Counted from the first letter of the stretch, positions 1 to 5,734 are shown. The stretch is DNA of 11,125 nucleotides from CAYOCE01 sp964402405 (GCA_964402405.1 CAYOCE010000045.1:1-11125); one strand, 5' to 3'. Notes: generated by a model from the letters alone, not told the origin. A program made the numbers and translations.

Positions 1-45
1 GTACTACGTCTTAAGGCGTGGGAGAGTAGGTCGCTGCCAGGTCTT
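1..45 (+). rRNA. rrf: 5S ribosomal RNA, 3' end (partial)
   Basis: The window opens inside a 5S rRNA gene. The segment with GTGGGAGAGTAGGTCGCTGC and the following CAGG is the conserved 3' part of bacterial 5S rRNA (loop E/helix IV region and the 3' strand of helix I). The 5' part lies outside the window. The exact 3' end, about 42-46, is estimated by comparison with other proteobacterial 5S genes. Two hairpins follow directly, as expected at the end of an rRNA operon. Confidence 0.85.
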
Positions 46-52
46 CTATTCT

Positions 53-91
53 CCTACCTACGCGTAAAGCTTCGGTAGGCAGGCCTTTTTT
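53..91 (+). terminator. rRNA operon terminator-like hairpin, copy 1 of a dispersed hairpin repeat
   Basis: A 6-bp stem, CCTACC (53-58) with GGTAGG (74-79), encloses a 15-nt loop and is followed by a run of T at 86-91. Bases 40-44 can also pair with 82-86 to extend the stem, which would suit an intrinsic terminator after the 5S gene. The loop sequence TACGCGTAAAGCTTC recurs almost unchanged at 4522-4535 with a different but still paired stem, so this terminator is also a member of a dispersed repeat family. Confidence 0.6.
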
Positions 92-100
92 CAAATACAA

Positions 101-144
101 ACAAAAAACCCCCAAGGAATTCTTCCTTGGGGGTTTTTTGTTTT
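101..144 (+). terminator. strong intrinsic terminator after the rRNA operon
   Basis: A perfect 19-bp stem (101-119 with 123-141) has a 3-nt loop. The core is CCCCCAAGGAA paired with TTCCTTGGGGG, flanked by A6 on the left and T6 on the right, with T continuing to 144. It is a classical Rho-independent terminator and, being symmetric, could work in both directions. It separates the rRNA operon from the kinase gene downstream. Confidence 0.9.
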
Positions 145-215
145 CAACTTAAATCTAAAAACAGTAGTACAATGTGGATGTAAAGGACATTCTGTAATTG
201 TAGGGGATTACGACC

Positions 216-1112
216 ATGACACATATTTATCAACCAGTTCATATTACGGCGGATCTTGCGCGTAAACTCATCGCGCAGCAATTTCCAGAATATGCGCATC
301 TGCCTATTACATCCGTTAAAAAACAAGGGCATGATAATCGCACCTATCGATTAGGGGATCATATGCTCATCCGCATGCCAACGGCGGAGTCTTATGCTTT
401 AAAGGTATCGAAGGAACAAGAGCTACTCCCTAAGCTTCTGCCTCACTTAAGCATACATATCCCTGTACCCATAAAAATGGGAATACCATCCAAAGATTAC
501 CCCTATCCATTCTCCATTTACAAATGGCTAGAGGGGACGAGTCTTAATTTTCTGACATTAGATGATAATACCCTTCAACAGCTTGCTTTTGATCTAGCAC
601 GATTTTTAAAAGAACTTCAAAATATCCGTGATGTGGCGGGGCCGTCCCCAGGTCCGCACAATTGGGGACGGGGTGACCATGTGAGTGTTTACGATAAAGA
701 TGCGCGTGAGCAGATAACAAAACTAGCCGATATTATAGATAGTGATAAAGCGATTAGTCTTTGGGATCAAGCCTGCAAAACAAGGTGGAAGAAGCCTCCC
801 GTATGGATTCATGGAGATTTTGCCATCGGTAATATGTTGCTTCAAGAGGGTAAACTATCGGCTATTATTGACTTTGGAGGGATGGCCTGCGGGGATCCTG
901 CGTGTGATCTTGTAATTGCTTGGACGTTCCTCAAGGAAAAGGCGCGAGAGATATTCATGGATGAAATGGCTTTAGACAAAGATACCTGGCTCCGGGGAAA
1001 AGCGTGGGCTTTATGGAAAGCCACTTTTGAATTGTGCCAGCTAGAGAATAAAAATAGCCCTGACGCATTGGCACAAAAAAGAATTATTGAGGATGTGCTG
1101 TGTGAATGCTAG
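216..1112 (+). CDS. aminoglycoside phosphotransferase (APH)-family kinase
   Basis: A 298-residue protein of the APH/choline kinase fold, predicted to be cytosolic. It would transfer phosphate from ATP (or GTP) to a small-molecule hydroxyl. Visible motifs: an N-lobe segment GHDNRTYRLGD (38-48) followed by LIRMP, the usual form in chromosomal 'putative aminoglycoside phosphotransferase' proteins; the Brenner motif H199-G-D201 with N206, giving catalytic Asp and Mg-binding Asn; D219-F-G221, the second metal site; and GDPACDL (226-232). Length is normal for the family. The ATG at 216 follows a GGGG-type Shine-Dalgarno about 9 nt upstream, and no other start fits. A weak TACAAT (168-173) could be its -10. 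It is the only rightward gene here and its last 29 bp overlap the EVE gene tail to tail. The substrate cannot be told from sequence; drug resistance should not be assumed. Confidence 0.85.
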   Translation: MTHIYQPVHITADLARKLIAQQFPEYAHLPITSVKKQGHDNRTYRLGDHMLIRMPTAESYALKVSKEQELLPKLLPHLSIHIPVPIKMGIPSKDYPYPFSIYKWLEGTSLNFLTLDDNTLQQLAFDLARFLKELQNIRDVAGPSPGPHNWGRGDHVSVYDKDAREQITKLADIIDSDKAISLWDQACKTRWKKPPVWIHGDFAIGNMLLQEGKLSAIIDFGGMACGDPACDLVIAWTFLKEKAREIFMDEMALDKDTWLRGKAWALWKATFELCQLENKNSPDALAQKRIIEDVLCEC

Positions 1113-1569
1113 GTGTATTGTCATCTTTTTCTAATGGACTATATCCAAGCATCCCCTTTGCAATAATTTCAAAGGACTCTTGGTCAATTTCTAAGAACCC
1201 ATATCTGAAAACATATCCCCAGGAAGTTTTGTTTTTGATAAATGGCAACGCATGAATAAGGGGCTTTATGTCCACATGCTGGGCTTCTAAATACCTAATA
1301 TTTCGCCTAAAGGGCTTAAACCTATTTTCCATGTCGACTTGATACGGGGCCTCATCTGTCACAATCCCAATGGCTGTAAACTTTTGATAAAGTTCAGGCT
1401 TATTCATGGTGTGTTTCGATGAGTAGTAAATCACAAAATCCCCTTTTTTTAGGCGGCTTGCAGGGCCTGATTTGCCATGACAAAATTGACAAATACCCAG
1501 GCTTACTCCATTAGCCACATGGTCTTTGGAGGCAACGCCTATCCAGTATCTTGGATTTTCATTACTCAT
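1084..1569 (-). CDS. EVE domain-containing protein (UPF0310 family)
   Basis: 161 residues, almost entirely one EVE domain, a PUA-like fold. Family hallmarks: the opening PRYWIGVASKDHV (6-18); GICQFCHGKSGP (25-36); the strand RLKKGDFVIYYS (39-50); GIVTDEAPYQ (68-77); RRNIRYLEA (88-96); and a late W117GYVFRYGFLEID. EVE domains bind modified bases in nucleic acids; some are fused to modification-dependent nucleases, while stand-alone forms like this are of unclear role. The ATG at 1569 is preferred: it overlaps the marR stop by 8 nt (ATGAGTAA) and has GGGAAG upstream. A GTG at 1575 would add two residues. It is the third gene of the SRPBCC-marR unit, so translational coupling is likely. The hydrophilic tail after residue 146 overlaps the end of the kinase gene. 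Confidence 0.85.
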   Translation of the reverse strand: MSNENPRYWIGVASKDHVANGVSLGICQFCHGKSGPASRLKKGDFVIYYSSKHTMNKPELYQKFTAIGIVTDEAPYQVDMENRFKPFRRNIRYLEAQHVDIKPLIHALPFIKNKTSWGYVFRYGFLEIDQESFEIIAKGMLGYSPLEKDDNTPSIHTAHPQ

Positions 1570-2020
1570 TAGCACTTCCCACTAGTTTATTCAAAATCTG
1601 GATAAGAGATTGCTGGTCTTTCTTCAAAGCTTTTCCAAAAAATTCAGCATCAATTTGTTCTACGATGGGAACAAGCTTGCACACCAAATTTTTTCCTTTA
1701 TCTGTGAGTGTGACGCTTTTAGCTCGTGTATCTGTTTCATGCTCCACACGATTTACTAACTCCTCAGCGGCCAGTTTTTTCAGAGATTTGGATACGGTCA
1801 TTTTATCTAGTTTTGAGGCATTCACAATTAAGACTTGGGTTGTATCGTAGTGATGCTCCCCAAACCACAGAAGAATTGCCATAATCACAAACTGGGCATG
1901 GGAAATATCATAGGGTTCTAGCGCTTTCTTAATGAGTCGTTGCCAGGTAATAGTTGTTTGCCATAGCAAAAAACCAGGACTATCTTCGGGTTTATCAAAG
2001 CCAAAAGGTAAATTAGTCAT
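1562..2020 (-). CDS. MarR-family transcriptional regulator
   Basis: 152 residues with the winged helix-turn-helix layout of MarR proteins: N-terminal dimerisation helix (about 18-37), HTH with recognition helix around S69KLDKMTVSKSLKKLA84, wing centred on DTRAKSVTLTDKGK (97-110), and C-terminal dimerisation helices (111-148). The D-x-R in the wing is the family signature. The ATG at 2020 is chosen because AAGGGG sits 6 nt upstream and it overlaps the SRPBCC stop by 8 nt (ATGACTAA); reading could extend to 2092 but that part lies within the upstream gene. It is the middle gene of a three-gene leftward unit. An 18-bp palindrome over the promoter (2465-2482) suggests it represses its own unit. 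MarR proteins usually respond to phenolic or oxidant ligands; the ligand here is unknown. Confidence 0.9.
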   Translation of the reverse strand: MTNLPFGFDKPEDSPGFLLWQTTITWQRLIKKALEPYDISHAQFVIMAILLWFGEHHYDTTQVLIVNASKLDKMTVSKSLKKLAAEELVNRVEHETDTRAKSVTLTDKGKNLVCKLVPIVEQIDAEFFGKALKKDQQSLIQILNKLVGSANE

Positions 2021-2438
2021 GAACACCCCTTGCAAGATTAACGAGGGTTTCCATTTCTTCGGGCACTGTATTCGCCACGTTTTTGGCCACAAGCATAATC
2101 CACAGCCATTTAAGTGGCCCCGTTACCACGAGTGTGTTAGAAAGCAGCAATCCTTCAGATGTCTCTTCCATGGCGTGCGTATCATACATCTTGGCGCCAA
2201 AAAAAGTTGTACAGTCAGTGAATTTTTTGCCTTGTTCAATTTCTGTCAGAACAATTTTGAAAGGAGAAACTCCCTTGGGCTTTAACATGAAGAAATTCCC
2301 CACCTGAAATGGTCCTTCCATTTTACAATAATCGAGATCCCCATGCCATTTCGGCCAGCTATTCACATCAGTCCATATCCGCCAAATGTCTTTCTTCTTA
2401 ATACCTGTATATGTTTTGCTAAATGATCTAATCCACAT
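2013..2438 (-). CDS. SRPBCC-fold (START/Bet v 1-like) protein
   Basis: 141 residues resembling the SRPBCC superfamily (polyketide cyclase/AHSA1-like), which forms a hydrophobic ligand-binding cavity. The N-terminal pattern, a beta strand then IWRIWTDVNSWPKWHGDLDYCKMEG (18-42), is typical: helix, 'W-x-D-v-x-x-W-P-x-W', then a strand. It is followed by G46 and F48 in FQVGNFFMLKPKG and by a hydrophobic C-terminal helix. The ATG at 2438 has a strong AAGGAG 8-9 nt upstream; the open frame runs to 2510 but that region is the promoter. It is first in the unit with marR and the EVE gene and overlaps marR by 8 nt. A small-molecule binding protein beside a MarR regulator suggests a ligand-responsive module. 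The ligand or reaction cannot be inferred. Confidence 0.8.
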   Translation of the reverse strand: MWIRSFSKTYTGIKKKDIWRIWTDVNSWPKWHGDLDYCKMEGPFQVGNFFMLKPKGVSPFKIVLTEIEQGKKFTDCTTFFGAKMYDTHAMEETSEGLLLSNTLVVTGPLKWLWIMLVAKNVANTVPEEMETLVNLARGVHD

Positions 2439-2463
2439 ATCTCTCTCCTTTGTAATTAGACAT

Positions 2464-2491
2464 ATAGTATACAAGTTTACTAAAGAGTCAA
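2464..2491 (-). promoter_or_regulatory. promoter of the SRPBCC-marR-EVE unit
   Basis: Read on the minus strand, TTGACT (2491-2486) is a near-consensus -35. It is followed after 16 nt by TACTAT (2469-2464) as -10; CTATAT with an 18-nt spacer is an alternative. The start codon lies about 25 nt downstream, with AAGGAG between. The operator-like palindrome overlaps the -10 and most of the spacer. Confidence 0.6.
2465..2482. promoter_or_regulatory. putative MarR operator (18-bp imperfect palindrome)
   Basis: TAGTATAC-AA-GTTTACTA is an inverted repeat matching at 7 of 8 arm positions. It covers the spacer and -10 of the promoter in front of the unit that encodes a MarR regulator. Size, spacing and position are those of a typical MarR dimer site that blocks RNA polymerase. 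Assignment to this regulator is inference from proximity. Confidence 0.55.
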
Positions 2492-2515
2492 GAGAATATT
2501 TTTTACACAAACAAC

Positions 2516-2552
2516 CTCCCCTAGAAAATCTCCCATTAGGGGAGTTTTATTT
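2516..2552. terminator. terminator between the deaminase gene and the SRPBCC unit
   Basis: CTCCCCTA (2516-2523) pairs with TAGGGGAG (2537-2544). A nested alternative pairs CTCCC (2530-2534) with GGGAG (2540-2544). On the plus strand TTTTATTT follows at 2545-2552. On the minus strand the nested hairpin is followed by ATTTTCT and the outer one by GTTGTTTGTG. It sits 8 nt past the deaminase stop, so it probably ends that leftward transcript before the MarR-controlled promoter. Confidence 0.65.
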
Positions 2553-2559
2553 CTATGAT

Positions 2560-3015
2560 TTACACTTCTGGCTCGCCGATATCCTCATTCCATAAGGTTG
2601 GGTTTTCTTTGATGAATGTCCCCATCATCTGGATGGTTTCTGGATCATTTAAAACGATGACCTCCACTCCTCGATCTTTTAACAGGCTTTCATTGCCTTG
2701 GAAGTTTTTATTCTCACCGATAACAACACGCGGGATTTTGTACAGAAGAATTGCGCCCGTACACATATCGCAGGGGGATAAAGTGGTATAGAGGGTGCTT
2801 TGTTGGTACACCTCTGCCTTTTGGCGTCCTGCATTTTCTAGACAATCGGTCTCTCCATGTTTGATCGCGCTTCCTTCTTGAATACGCTTGTTATGACCTA
2901 ATCCTAAAACCTGGCCTTTATAAACTAGAGCGGCACCGATGGGAATTCCCCCTTCAGCAAGCCCTTTTTTAGCCTCCTTCAAAGCCTCTTGATAGAACTT
3001 CTTATATTTTTGCAT
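2560..3015 (-). CDS. Fcy1-like cytosine deaminase / nucleoside deaminase
   Basis: 151 residues of the zinc-dependent cytidine deaminase fold. Zinc ligands and catalytic Glu are H53-G-E55 and P81-C82-D-M-C85. The whole protein resembles yeast cytosine deaminase (Fcy1), not the tRNA deaminase TadA: GGIPIGAAL, LGLGHNKRIQEGSA, LENAGR, the shared block TLYTTLSPCDMCTGAI, IPRVVIGENKNF, and a C-terminus with W142 and EDIGE, equivalent to the C-terminal lid over the Fcy1 active site. TadA has HAE and no such tail. The expected reaction is cytosine to uracil plus ammonia (pyrimidine salvage), though related bacterial enzymes deaminate other bases. The ATG at 3015 has AAGGAG 8 nt upstream. It lies 84 nt downstream of alkD on the same strand, perhaps with its own weak promoter (TATATT near 3036). 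High similarity to a fungal enzyme hints at old lateral transfer. Confidence 0.85.
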   Translation of the reverse strand: MQKYKKFYQEALKEAKKGLAEGGIPIGAALVYKGQVLGLGHNKRIQEGSAIKHGETDCLENAGRQKAEVYQQSTLYTTLSPCDMCTGAILLYKIPRVVIGENKNFQGNESLLKDRGVEVIVLNDPETIQMMGTFIKENPTLWNEDIGEPEV

Positions 3016-3099
3016 CTACGTATCTCCTTTTTAATATACGGCCCTAATTTAAAGAATCTTAGGTAGCTAGGACAGCCCCAAAACATCAGGATATTACTA

Positions 3100-3801
3100 T
3101 TACCTCCTCCCCAAATACTTCTTCCGTTCATCCTCTGGAAACTTCTCAATGGCGTAGCGCAGCATGGTCCGGGGCATGTGCTTCGCATGTTGATCTAAAA
3201 ACTCCTTTAAACCTTGCACATCTTTCTTGCCCATTTCTCGGAGCATCCAGCCAACGGCCTTGTGGATTAAGTCATGGGAATCTTCCAACAAAATCTTGGA
3301 GATCTTAATAGTCCAATCGAATTGATTCTGACGGATAAAGTACCAGGTGGATACAATCGCGATACGCCTGTGCCACATCACCTCAGATTTTGCCAAAGAT
3401 AGTAGAATATCCTTATTGGAATTCAATAAATGTGCCCCCATAATCAAATGAGCAGAGGCATCCACCAGGTTCCAATTATTCACCTGATCCAAGTTCTTTA
3501 AATAGAATTGATAGAGGGTTTCTTTTTCTGCCACATTTCCACGTGTATACTGATTCACTAAAATCACCAAAGCTAGAAATCGTTCCTCGTTGATACCCGA
3601 CTGCAGCAATAGATGAAGCTCTTCTGTAGGTAGGTTCTTAAATTGATTAGCAACCTCTCGTAACGTGGGTACACTTATCCCAATGAAGGTATCATGGGCG
3701 GCATACTCCCCTGGAGCAGTCTTATAAAAAATCGCTTTTGCGACAGATGATCGTTTTGCAAGTTTTGGTAGAATAGAGTTTATATGTTTATACGTGTTCA
3801 T
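3100..3801 (-). CDS. alkD: AlkD-family DNA alkylation repair protein (DNA glycosylase)
   Basis: 233 residues, predicted all-helical, of the AlkD/DNA_alkylation_repair HEAT-like family, which excises N3- and N7-alkylpurines without base flipping. Active-site positions of Bacillus cereus AlkD can be aligned: W110 and D114 in NNWNLVDASAHL (W109/D113 there), an Arg in MWHRRIAIVSTWYF (R145 or R146), and W185 in HKAVGWMLREMGK (W187 there). The end, RTMLRYAIEKFPEDERKKYL, is a family signature. The ATG at 3801 is preferred over the one at 3843: AAGGGG lies 8 nt upstream and residues from MNTYKH onward match normal family length. It overlaps the ogt stop by 14 bp, so the two alkylation repair genes are almost certainly cotranscribed and translationally coupled. 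Confidence 0.9.
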   Translation of the reverse strand: MNTYKHINSILPKLAKRSSVAKAIFYKTAPGEYAAHDTFIGISVPTLREVANQFKNLPTEELHLLLQSGINEERFLALVILVNQYTRGNVAEKETLYQFYLKNLDQVNNWNLVDASAHLIMGAHLLNSNKDILLSLAKSEVMWHRRIAIVSTWYFIRQNQFDWTIKISKILLEDSHDLIHKAVGWMLREMGKKDVQGLKEFLDQHAKHMPRTMLRYAIEKFPEDERKKYLGRR

Positions 3802-4369
3802 TTGTATTCCCCTTAGATCCTGTATTATAAGCACCACACTCATGAAGAAGCAGCCATGTTTTACGACCTATGCCACCCCCATAGCCCCCAGCCTTTCCAT
3901 TGGTATTAATGACTCGGTGACAGGGGATTACAATAGCCAGTAGGTTAGAGGCGTTTGCATTTGCAACGGCCCTGACAGCAGCTGGCCTTCCAATTGCTGC
4001 GGCTATGTCAGCATAAGACTTGGTTTCCCCAAAGGGAATTTTTCTGAGCTCTTTCCATACTTGCTGTTGAAAGGGGGTCCCAAAAAAGAATAAAGGCGTT
4101 TTAAATTCTTGTAATGTCCCTTCAAAATATTGTTTTAACTCTTTTTCAATAGAACGAATAGAGGCTGTTGTCCCGGGAATAATAGCTGCTTTTGTTCTGC
4201 ATTTTAGACGCTCAATGTCGTACTCCAATCCTCTGTAATTTACGAATTCTAAAAGATAAAGTCTTGTTTCATCGGCAATAGCCATCATTTCGCCAAGAGG
4301 GGTTTCTATCTGGGATGTCCTTAGTATAGGAGGAGATGGATTCAATAAAATATTTTCAGGAGATATCAT
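3788..4369 (-). CDS. ogt: methylated-DNA-[protein]-cysteine S-methyltransferase
   Basis: 193 residues. Suicide repair protein that moves the alkyl group from O6-alkylguanine to its own cysteine. The N-terminal domain begins IETPLGEMMAIADETRLYLLEF (21-42). The C-terminal domain has GTPFQQQVWKELRKIPFGET (97-116), SYADIAAAIGRPAAVRAV (118-135) with the arginine-finger position R133 and DNA-recognition helix, the acceptor P149-C150-H-R-V, and GGYGGGIGRKTWLLLHE (161-177). Length fits a free-standing Ogt, or the C-terminal half of Ada, with a short extra tail after 178. The ATG at 4369 has AAGG 6 nt upstream. A consensus TATAAT lies about 40 nt upstream. It is the first gene of a coupled pair with alkD, giving two routes against alkylated bases. 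No Ada-type N-terminal regulator domain is fused to it. Confidence 0.93.
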   Translation of the reverse strand: MISPENILLNPSPPILRTSQIETPLGEMMAIADETRLYLLEFVNYRGLEYDIERLKCRTKAAIIPGTTASIRSIEKELKQYFEGTLQEFKTPLFFFGTPFQQQVWKELRKIPFGETKSYADIAAAIGRPAAVRAVANANASNLLAIVIPCHRVINTNGKAGGYGGGIGRKTWLLLHECGAYNTGSKGNTNEHV

Positions 4370-4407
4370 TCTTACCTTGCCTCATTAAAAGTATATTTGG
4401 AGAGACC

Positions 4408-4431
4408 ATTATAGCTTTTTTATAAGAAAGC
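4408..4431 (-). promoter_or_regulatory. candidate ogt-alkD promoter with overlapping palindrome
   Basis: On the minus strand a perfect TATAAT lies at 4413-4408, 39 nt from the ogt start codon. No good -35 is visible at 16-18 nt. Directly upstream, 4414-4431 is an 18-bp palindrome with arms GCTTTTTTA and TAAGAAAGC that match at 8 of 9 positions. It occupies the -10/-35 spacer, where a repressor would sit or where an activator could make up for the weak -35. The regulator is unknown. Confidence 0.45.
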
Positions 4432-4465
4432 GCGACCGAAATTCAGGCATTGATTTTAATAGGCA

Positions 4466-4487
4466 AAATGTTGCCATGGCGACATTT
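4466..4487. repeat. 22-bp near-perfect palindrome
   Basis: Arms AAATGTTGCCA and TGGCGACATTT are reverse complements except for one pair (T4472/G4481), centred on CCATGG. The two halves abut with no loop, which suits a dimeric DNA-binding protein better than an RNA terminator. It lies about 100 bp upstream of the ogt start, in non-coding DNA between ogt and tRNA-Thr. Confidence 0.6.
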
Positions 4488-4515
4488 ATGGTTTTTCTTG
4501 AAGTAGGATGGCCTG

Positions 4516-4541
4516 TCTTCCTACGCTAAAGCTTCGGAAGA
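4516..4541 (+). repeat. dispersed hairpin repeat, copy 2
   Basis: Stem TCTTCC (4516-4521) with GGAAGA (4536-4541) around the loop TACGCTAAAGCTTC. The loop matches copy 1 (59-73) apart from one missing G. The stem differs from copy 1 on both sides in a way that keeps pairing. Confidence 0.65.
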
Positions 4542-4558
4542 TAAACTACCCGACCTGT

Positions 4559-4585
4559 CTGCCGTAGCTTTTTGAGCGAAGGTAG
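4559..4585 (-). repeat. dispersed hairpin repeat, copy 3 (inverted, diverged)
   Basis: On the minus strand CTACC (4585-4581), TTCGCTCAAAAAGCTAC, then GGCAG (4563-4559) follows the same plan as copy 1: stem, CGC..AAAGCT..C, stem. It is more diverged, with one non-Watson-Crick stem pair. Together with copy 2 it forms an inverted pair 17 nt apart. From here to 4636 (the trailer of tRNA-Thr) there is also a short repeat, GGCATAGCC / GGCGTAGCC (4609-4629), with local hairpin potential. Confidence 0.5.
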
Positions 4586-4636
4586 AAGCTCGAAGAGCGT
4601 CTCGCCACGGCATAGCCGCAGGCGTAGCCGGGAGGG

Positions 4637-4712
<76 letters not shown>

Positions 4713-4754
4713 TGAGGAGGGAAGTGGGGAAGGGTGGTGCGATTCCATTTTACC

Positions 4755-4850
4755 ACCATCCCGACGAAAGTCGGGATCCAAGAGAGTGAATAGTATTCAA
4801 TGCCTTTCCCCTTCCCTCGCTTTATGGATCCCGACTTTCGTCGGGATGGT
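4755..4850. repeat. 26-bp perfect inverted repeat pair, each arm itself a hairpin
   Basis: The arms 4755-4780 and 4825-4850 are exact reverse complements, separated by 44 nt. Each arm contains ATCCCGAC and GTCGGGAT as an 8-bp stem with a 4-nt loop: GAAA in the left arm on the plus strand, and GAAA in the right arm on the minus strand. The two arms can therefore fold separately or pair with each other. The element lies between rpmE and tRNA-Thr. No T run follows, so it is closer to a REP/BIME-type element or a processing site than to a classical terminator. Confidence 0.8.
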
Positions 4851-4866
4851 CCAAAAGGGTTAGAAA

Positions 4867-5085
4867 CTATATCCCCAGTCCTTCAAAGCGCTTCTTGAAT
4901 TTGGCCAATTGTCCACCAGCATCGGATAGACGATGCACCCCTGTCCACGCGGGATGGGTCTTTGGATCAATTTCCAGCTTCATAACTGCCCCTGGTTTGC
5001 CCCAAGTGGTGCGTGTTTCAAATTTTGTGCCATCCGTCATAACAACTGTAATTGTATGATAGTCTGGGTGTATACCTTTTTTCAT
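4867..5085 (-). CDS. rpmE: 50S ribosomal protein L31 (bL31)
   Basis: 72 residues, full-length bL31: start MKKGIHPDYHTITVVMTDGT, middle DPKTHPAWTG (40-49) and end KFKKRFEGLG. There is no cysteine at all, so this is the zinc-independent (C-minus) type usual in alphaproteobacteria. L31 bridges the two ribosomal subunits at the central protuberance. The ATG at 5085 is only 10 nt after the rplI stop, and its Shine-Dalgarno AAAGG overlaps that stop, so it is translated from the rpsF-rpsR-rplI transcript. The HPAWTG segment is well conserved. Confidence 0.95.
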   Translation of the reverse strand: MKKGIHPDYHTITVVMTDGTKFETRTTWGKPGAVMKLEIDPKTHPAWTGVHRLSDAGGQLAKFKKRFEGLGI

Positions 5086-5095
5086 AATTTTACCT

Positions 5096-5734
5096 TTATT
5101 CTGATATTGGTTCTATATCTTGGAAGTCTGCCTCGTGATCAACAGCCTCTCCCTCGTCCTTGGCCGCAAACCGACGCTTTGATTTGCCCTTTTTCTTGAA
5201 TTCATCGCCAGGATAGTCGATTTCCTTTTCTTCCTTTTTGTATTTCTCAGGATTTTTCATTTTATCCAGCTGTAAGCTTGCTTCAACTTCCGTAGGCGCT
5301 ACGCTGAGAGTTACATTGATTTCAACCTCAGGATGCAACTGCAGTCCAACAACGGCAATACCCAACTGCTTGATGGGTTCCTTCAATTTGATATGGTTGT
5401 GATCTGTTGTAATACTAAATTTGCTGGACAGCTCCTTCGCAATATCGCGGGTGGAAACAGATCCGTACAAATGACCGCTCTCGCTGGCCTGACGTACGAT
5501 CAATAGTTCCAAAGTTCCCAATTTAGTTGCTTCTTCTTGGGCCTTGGTTTTTAGCTTGAGGTTTTCAGCCTCGAGAACCGCACGCTTTTCCTCAAAATAC
5601 TTGATGTTGGCCGGTGTTGCCCGAAGGGCCATGCCTTGTGGCAACAAGAAATTGCGGCCATATCCTGGCTTGACAGTAACCACCGCCCCCATGGACCCTA
5701 ATTTTTCTACACGTCGTAGTAAAACTAATTTCAT
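5096..5734 (-). CDS. rplI: 50S ribosomal protein L9 (bL9) with extended C-terminus
   Basis: 212 residues. The N-terminal 23S rRNA-binding domain has MKLVLLRRVEKLGSMGAVVTV and the diagnostic PGYGRNFLLPQGMALRAT (23-40). A long connecting helix runs about 44-74, and the C-terminal domain about 75-150 includes SGHLYGSVSTRDIA (86-99). Residues 151-212 form a charged, Lys/Glu-rich tail absent from E. coli L9 (149 residues). Alphaproteobacterial L9 proteins often carry such tails; this one is on the long side. The ATG at 5734 has AAAGGAG 7 nt upstream. It lies 68 nt downstream of rpsR in the same operon, a gap with no gene or clear terminator. Confidence 0.95.
   Translation of the reverse strand: MKLVLLRRVEKLGSMGAVVTVKPGYGRNFLLPQGMALRATPANIKYFEEKRAVLEAENLKLKTKAQEEATKLGTLELLIVRQASESGHLYGSVSTRDIAKELSSKFSITTDHNHIKLKEPIKQLGIAVVGLQLHPEVEINVTLSVAPTEVEASLQLDKMKNPEKYKKEEKEIDYPGDEFKKKGKSKRRFAAKDEGEAVDHEADFQDIEPISE

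Noticed and set aside
216..1112. Calling the kinase an antibiotic resistance gene
   Set aside because: The fold motifs are clear, but similarity to a characterised aminoglycoside or macrolide kinase subgroup cannot be shown from sequence reading alone.
2560..3015. tRNA adenosine deaminase TadA
   Set aside because: It has HGE instead of HAE and carries the Fcy1-like C-terminal lid; overall similarity is to cytosine deaminase.
4755..4850. Classical Rho-independent terminator for rpmE
   Set aside because: The hairpins are strong, but no T run follows on the minus strand, and the exact inverted duplication fits a repeat element better.
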